Part shown: positions 3,995 to 6,750 of the stretch, in pieces | Layout of the letters: each line of letters starts with the position of its first letter | Numbering within the stretch: the first letter of the stretch is position 1 | Assembly: GCA_048201975.1 (NCBI GenBank) | Contig: DBFBGQ010000021.1 | Span: 1-6,750 of the forward strand | DNA: 6,750 nt | From: Egerieenecus sp048201975 | GTDB taxonomy: Bacteria > Bacillota > Clostridia > Christensenellales > Aristaeellaceae | Direction of reading: 5' to 3' | Made by a program: the position numbers and the translations under genes | The notes under the pieces: model-generated | What the model saw: only the letters and a program-made list of their open reading frames with translations | Database searches by the model: none | Told to the model about the DNA's origin: nothing

Positions 3995-6040
3995 TTACTG
4001 CGCCGCGGGAGGCGTGTACCCGTTGCTGGTAAAGGTAACGGTTTCCCGCTTGTCTTCAGGAATGGTGTAGCTGTAGCCGTCGTCGGCACGGTAACCGGTG
4101 ATGGTCATGGTGACCTGACCGATGAGCGCCTCAGGCTGAACGAAATCGCTGAAGTAGAACTTGCCGTGGTCGGTGATGTCCTCCTCATAGAGTGTATAGC
4201 CGTAGGAGCCGGAGAAGGCGTTGGTGCCGTCAGTGCAGCAGGGCAGGGGGTTGCCGGTCATGTCGTAGCAGGCGATGGTGAAGAAGAACTTGGTGATGTT
4301 CATGTTGCTCTCGTTCTGCACGACGATTTTGATCTTGTTGTCGGAGACGTAAAGGTCGGTGATGCGCACGACGCGGTTATAGTTGCCGCTCTTGATGGTG
4401 GCGGAGGCGGAGAAACCGCCGTCCTGGGTGGTGCCGGTGACGGTGGTGGTACCCCAGCGCTTGCCGGTGACCACGGGGCGGTTGTTGGTGCCGCGGATGG
4501 TGACGATGGAGCTATCGGCCACGGACCAGGTCATGCTGGTATTGGAAGCGTCGGAAGGCTCCAGCACGGCCTTGATGCGCAGGTTTTCGTTCACGCCCAC
4601 GCGGTAGGTATCCTTCTCCATGTGCACGCCCTGGACCGGCTGCAATACGTTGATTTTGATGGTGCCCTTGCGGTTGCTGCCGTCGGCGGTTTTGATGGTG
4701 ATGGTGCAGGAGCCCCGCTGATGGGCGGTGACCAGGCCGTTGCTGTCGACGGTGGCGATCTTCTCATTGCTGCTGGAGAAGGTGACGGACTTGTCCGTGG
4801 CGTTGGCGGGCTCGATTTCCCAATAGGTCTGGCAGGTGGTGTTGATGGGGAAGGAAAGGCTCTTCTCCGAGAAGGCCACGCGGGTCACCAGCTGATGCAC
4901 CTCCACGGTGACGGTGGCGGACACCTGGGGCAGGTCCTTGCTGGCGCAGGTGATGGTGCAAGTGCCCGGGGCCACGGGCTTGATGGTGCCGTTGCTGGTG
5001 ACGGTGGCCACGCTCTCGTCGGAGGAGGACCAGGTGACGGACTTGTCGTTGGTGGCGGTGGGCAGCACCTTGGCGGTGAGCCGTTTGGTCTTGCCCACGT
5101 TGATGACCACGGAGGTCTCGGAGAGGGTAATGGATTCGGGCTGCTGGCGCACGGTCAGGCGGATGGAAGCCTTCTTGCCGCTGCCGTCCCCGGCCTTGGC
5201 ATCCAGGGTTACGGTGCCCTTTTTCAGGGCGGTGACCAGGCCGTTGCTGTCGACGGTGGCGATTTCCTCATTCCGGGAGGAGAACACCGCGTGCTGCAGG
5301 GTGGCGTCCTCGGGGGTGAAGGCGGCGGTGAGCTGGGTGGTTTCTCCGATGAAGAGCTGTTTTTCCCCCAGGCTCAGGGTGACCTTGGTGACCGGCTGCA
5401 CCACCAGCACATGGTAGGTGAGGGTGATTTCCGGATTCTGCTGGCTGGCAATGGTGACATTGCACTCGCCCAGGGCCTGGGGCTTGAGGGTGGAGCCGGT
5501 GACCTGGCAAACCTCCGGGTTATCGGTGGAGAGGACGGTCTTGCGGCTGCTGGCGTCCTTGGGCAGGGCGGAGATGCTCAGCTTCAGGCTCTTCTTGACG
5601 GGAAGCACCAGCACCTTGGCTCCTTGGGGGACGGGCTGGGTGAGCAGGGGCAGGATTACCGGGTCCTCCGCCGCGTAGACGGAGAGGCTGTCCTCCTTGA
5701 CCTCAATGGAGGTCACCCGGCGCAGAATGGTCAGGGTGACGGTGGCGCGATAGCTGCGCTTTTCGGTCTTCAGGGTGGCGGTGATGGTGGTCTTGCCCTT
5801 GTTCAGGGCGGTGACCAGGCCGTTGCTGTCGACGGTGGCGTTTTTCGTGGCGGAGGAGACGTAGGTGACCTCCCCCTGGGCGGCGTCGCCGCTGCGGTTG
5901 AGGATGGTGGCCAGGGTTTCCCCCTCGAAGACCGTGGTCACCGTTTTGTCAAAGGCGAATTCGTCCTCCGCCGCGGTGGCGGAAACGGCGCACAAGCAGA
6001 GTAGGAGCAAAACCAGCGCTGCGGCAAACCAATGTTTCAT
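3995..6040 (-). CDS. Secreted multi-domain bacterial Ig-like (BIG2) protein
   Basis: The 681-residue product starts with a signal peptide (MKHW, then a hydrophobic run to about residue 19, and an ATA-type cleavage site near 23). There is no lipobox, LPXTG motif or C-terminal membrane helix, so it is probably released or held non-covalently. About six Ig-like units follow: 25-107, 108-215 (with an insertion), 216-298, 299-383, 384-467 and 468-550. They share the BIG2 pattern of a Trp or Phe-Ser-Ser strand, then ATVDSNGLVTA and a G-T-x-T-I strand. ATVDSNGLVTA is exact at 68-78, 261-271 and 429-439. Residues 551-681 form a different beta-rich domain with CYDMTGNPLPCC that I do not recognise. I chose ATG 6040, ten bases from GGGAGG; TTG 6046 is an alternative. 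BIG2 domains occur in surface adhesins and cell-wall proteins, but no binding partner can be inferred. Transcription from the VOC promoter is possible. Confidence 0.88.
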   Translation of the reverse strand: MKHWFAAALVLLLLCLCAVSATAAEDEFAFDKTVTTVFEGETLATILNRSGDAAQGEVTYVSSATKNATVDSNGLVTALNKGKTTITATLKTEKRSYRATVTLTILRRVTSIEVKEDSLSVYAAEDPVILPLLTQPVPQGAKVLVLPVKKSLKLSISALPKDASSRKTVLSTDNPEVCQVTGSTLKPQALGECNVTIASQQNPEITLTYHVLVVQPVTKVTLSLGEKQLFIGETTQLTAAFTPEDATLQHAVFSSRNEEIATVDSNGLVTALKKGTVTLDAKAGDGSGKKASIRLTVRQQPESITLSETSVVINVGKTKRLTAKVLPTATNDKSVTWSSSDESVATVTSNGTIKPVAPGTCTITCASKDLPQVSATVTVEVHQLVTRVAFSEKSLSFPINTTCQTYWEIEPANATDKSVTFSSSNEKIATVDSNGLVTAHQRGSCTITIKTADGSNRKGTIKINVLQPVQGVHMEKDTYRVGVNENLRIKAVLEPSDASNTSMTWSVADSSIVTIRGTNNRPVVTGKRWGTTTVTGTTQDGGFSASATIKSGNYNRVVRITDLYVSDNKIKIVVQNESNMNITKFFFTIACYDMTGNPLPCCTDGTNAFSGSYGYTLYEEDITDHGKFYFSDFVQPEALIGQVTMTITGYRADDGYSYTIPEDKRETVTFTSNGYTPPAAQ
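4723..4757 (-). repeat. 35-base exact intragenic repeat, copy 1
   Basis: This is identical over 35 bases to 5227-5261 and 5806-5840. It encodes ATVDSNGLVTA in the fifth Ig-like unit and contains a GTCGAC palindrome. Identity at synonymous positions exceeds what the flanking parts of the units show. Confidence 0.9.
5227..5261 (-). repeat. 35-base exact intragenic repeat, copy 2
   Basis: This is the same 35 bases as 4723-4757, coding the same peptide in the third Ig-like unit. It shares four more bases (TTCA) to its left with copy 3. Confidence 0.9.
5806..5840 (-). repeat. 35-base exact intragenic repeat, copy 3
   Basis: This is the same 35 bases again, in the first Ig-like unit, 579 bases from copy 2. 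Copies 1 and 2 are 504 bases apart, so the copies sit roughly every second domain rather than in each one. Confidence 0.9.
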
Positions 6041-6050
6041 ACGCAATGAA

Positions 6051-6056
6051 CCTCCC
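6051..6056 (-). promoter_or_regulatory. Ribosome binding site of the Ig-like gene
   Basis: GGGAGG on the minus strand lies ten bases before ATG 6040 and four before TTG 6046. The spacing and the signal-peptide context favour the ATG. A small stem CTATG/CATAG (6056-6070) lies just upstream and overlaps the site by one base. No clear promoter is visible in 6057-6160. Confidence 0.6.
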
Positions 6057-6160
6057 TATGGAGGGCATAGAATGAAAGCCCTCTGTCCATTTAACGTGCC
6101 AGACTGGAAAAGATATGCTGTAGAAGGAAAATTTTTCATCCACCCTTTCAGGGGGAAAAG

Positions 6161-6568
6161 CTAAGGCTGGGTGCTGCCAATTTCCAGCAGGTTTCCTTCA
6201 GGGTCGGCAAGATAAAAATTGCGTATGCCGAAGTCATAGGTCCTGGGCGCCCCGGTGGGGAAACGAAGGTCCAACTGGCACAGCCGCTGATAAGCGGCAT
6301 CCACATCGGCAAAGGAGGGAAGCCATAGGGCAATCTCAAAGCTCTGGTTGATGCCCATAGGTGGCAGATACGCCTCCCCGATAGCCTCTGCAAAGTCTTT
6401 TCGACTGTACATGAACAGGGAGAGCTGGCCGCTGCCTGTTTCAAACTCCGCAAAGTTTCCCCCGGTCCATGAGGTGCGCAGCCCCAGCACATCCCGATAG
6501 AAGCGGACCATGCGGTCCATGTCCCCGGCATATACGCAAACGCCGGTCCGCACCGGTTTCCCATGCAT
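6161..6568 (-). CDS. VOC-superfamily (glyoxalase/bleomycin-resistance fold) protein
   Basis: The 135-residue product has the two beta-alpha-beta-beta-beta modules of the vicinal oxygen chelate (VOC) fold. The first runs from VRTGVCVYAGDMDRMVRFYRD (6-26, opening strand and helix) to about 53. The second runs from FEIALWLPSFADVDAAYQ (77-94) to FYLADPEGNLLEIG (118-131), the hallmark final strand. Glu129 sits where many VOC enzymes have a metal-binding Glu. The opening strand lacks the usual His ligand, so metal binding or glyoxalase activity is doubtful and the substrate is unknown. I chose ATG 6568 because GGAGAGG (minus strand of 6576-6582) precedes it by seven bases; a frame extending to 6601 overlaps the promoter region. 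A promoter lies upstream. The Ig-like gene follows 120 bases downstream on the same strand, but no functional link is evident. Confidence 0.82.
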   Translation of the reverse strand: MHGKPVRTGVCVYAGDMDRMVRFYRDVLGLRTSWTGGNFAEFETGSGQLSLFMYSRKDFAEAIGEAYLPPMGINQSFEIALWLPSFADVDAAYQRLCQLDLRFPTGAPRTYDFGIRNFYLADPEGNLLEIGSTQP

Positions 6569-6601
6569 GACATATCCTCTCCTTTGTTTGCTGTTACCCA
6601 T

Positions 6602-6631
6602 ATTGTACCATAATTTTCTGAAGGCTGTCCA
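6602..6631 (-). promoter_or_regulatory. Sigma-A-type promoter of the VOC gene
   Basis: On the minus strand TGGACA (6631-6626) serves as the -35 box and TACAAT (6607-6602) as the -10 box, separated by 18 bases. A TG at the extended -10 position strengthens it. The ribosome site begins about 20 bases past the -10 box, giving a short leader. Confidence 0.75.
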
Positions 6632-6743
6632 CGATCACCGGGAGCAAATAACGAACAATAAAAAGAAAACTGGCGGATGATGTGCGTATAAATACGAATA
6701 AAAGAAGATGTATATTTATAAAAAGTTCGACAATACCAAAACA

Positions 6744-6749
6744 TTGACA
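6744..6749 (+). promoter_or_regulatory. Possible -35 box cut by the window edge
   Basis: A consensus TTGACA ends one base before the window stops. The flanking 6640-6743 is AT-rich and gene-free, with a small palindrome CGTAT AA ATACG, as expected between divergent genes. The matching -10 box would lie outside the window, so this is only a candidate. Confidence 0.25.
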
Positions 6750-6750
6750 A

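Noticed and set aside
3830..6004. A 724-codon open frame on the plus strand opposite the Ig-like gene
   Set aside because: It is rich in Gly, Ala, Val and Asp with no domain pattern, mirrors the repeat units of the minus-strand gene, and runs through the hairpin unit. The minus strand has the signal peptide, ribosome site and clear BIG2 motifs.
6148..6750. A 200-codon open frame on the minus strand covering the VOC gene
   Set aside because: It is in a different frame from the VOC protein, crosses the promoter and AT-rich spacer, and shows no family pattern.

Overview
The window looks like chromosomal DNA from a GC-rich, low-copy-repeat-laden Firmicute, most likely a gut or rumen Clostridia member. 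That placement is an inference. It rests on strong AGGAGG-type ribosome binding sites, a TTG start, paired pyrB and pyrI genes, and a secreted protein of group 2 bacterial Ig-like (BIG2) domains. No mobile-element protein, tRNA, rRNA or CRISPR array is visible.

Layout. Bases 1-533 are gene-free and hold an about 161-bp dispersed element followed by three tandem 109-bp units, each with a strong hairpin. Bases 551-3162 are a plus-strand pyrimidine block: pyrE (orotate phosphoribosyltransferase), pyrB and pyrI (catalytic and regulatory subunits of aspartate carbamoyltransferase), and an ASCH-domain protein. The last three are joined by 4-base ATGA stop/start overlaps. A rho-independent terminator closes the block at 3171-3219. 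Bases 3220-3994 are a second gene-free region made almost entirely of repeats: two diverged copies of another hairpin-rich element (A and B), a second 97% identical copy of the first dispersed element, a bidirectional terminator, and a fourth copy of the 109-bp hairpin unit. Bases 3995-6568 are on the minus strand. They hold a small VOC/glyoxalase-fold protein gene with a good promoter, then a 681-residue secreted protein with about six Ig-like units. The two transcription blocks converge on the repeat region. The right edge (6569-6750) is AT-rich and promoter-like.

How the genes fit together. PyrB with PyrI condenses carbamoyl phosphate and aspartate in the first committed step of UMP synthesis, and PyrE adds ribose-5-phosphate to orotate later in the pathway. 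The ASCH protein is translationally linked to pyrI and may act in RNA or nucleoside metabolism. The VOC and Ig-like genes have no evident link to pyrimidines.

The least ordinary signals are the modular intergenic repeats, which occur in the same order and orientation on both sides of the pyr block, the paired base changes in hairpin stems of copies A and B, a 12-codon mini-ORF overlapping the pyrB TTG start, and three exact 35-base repeats inside the Ig-like gene.
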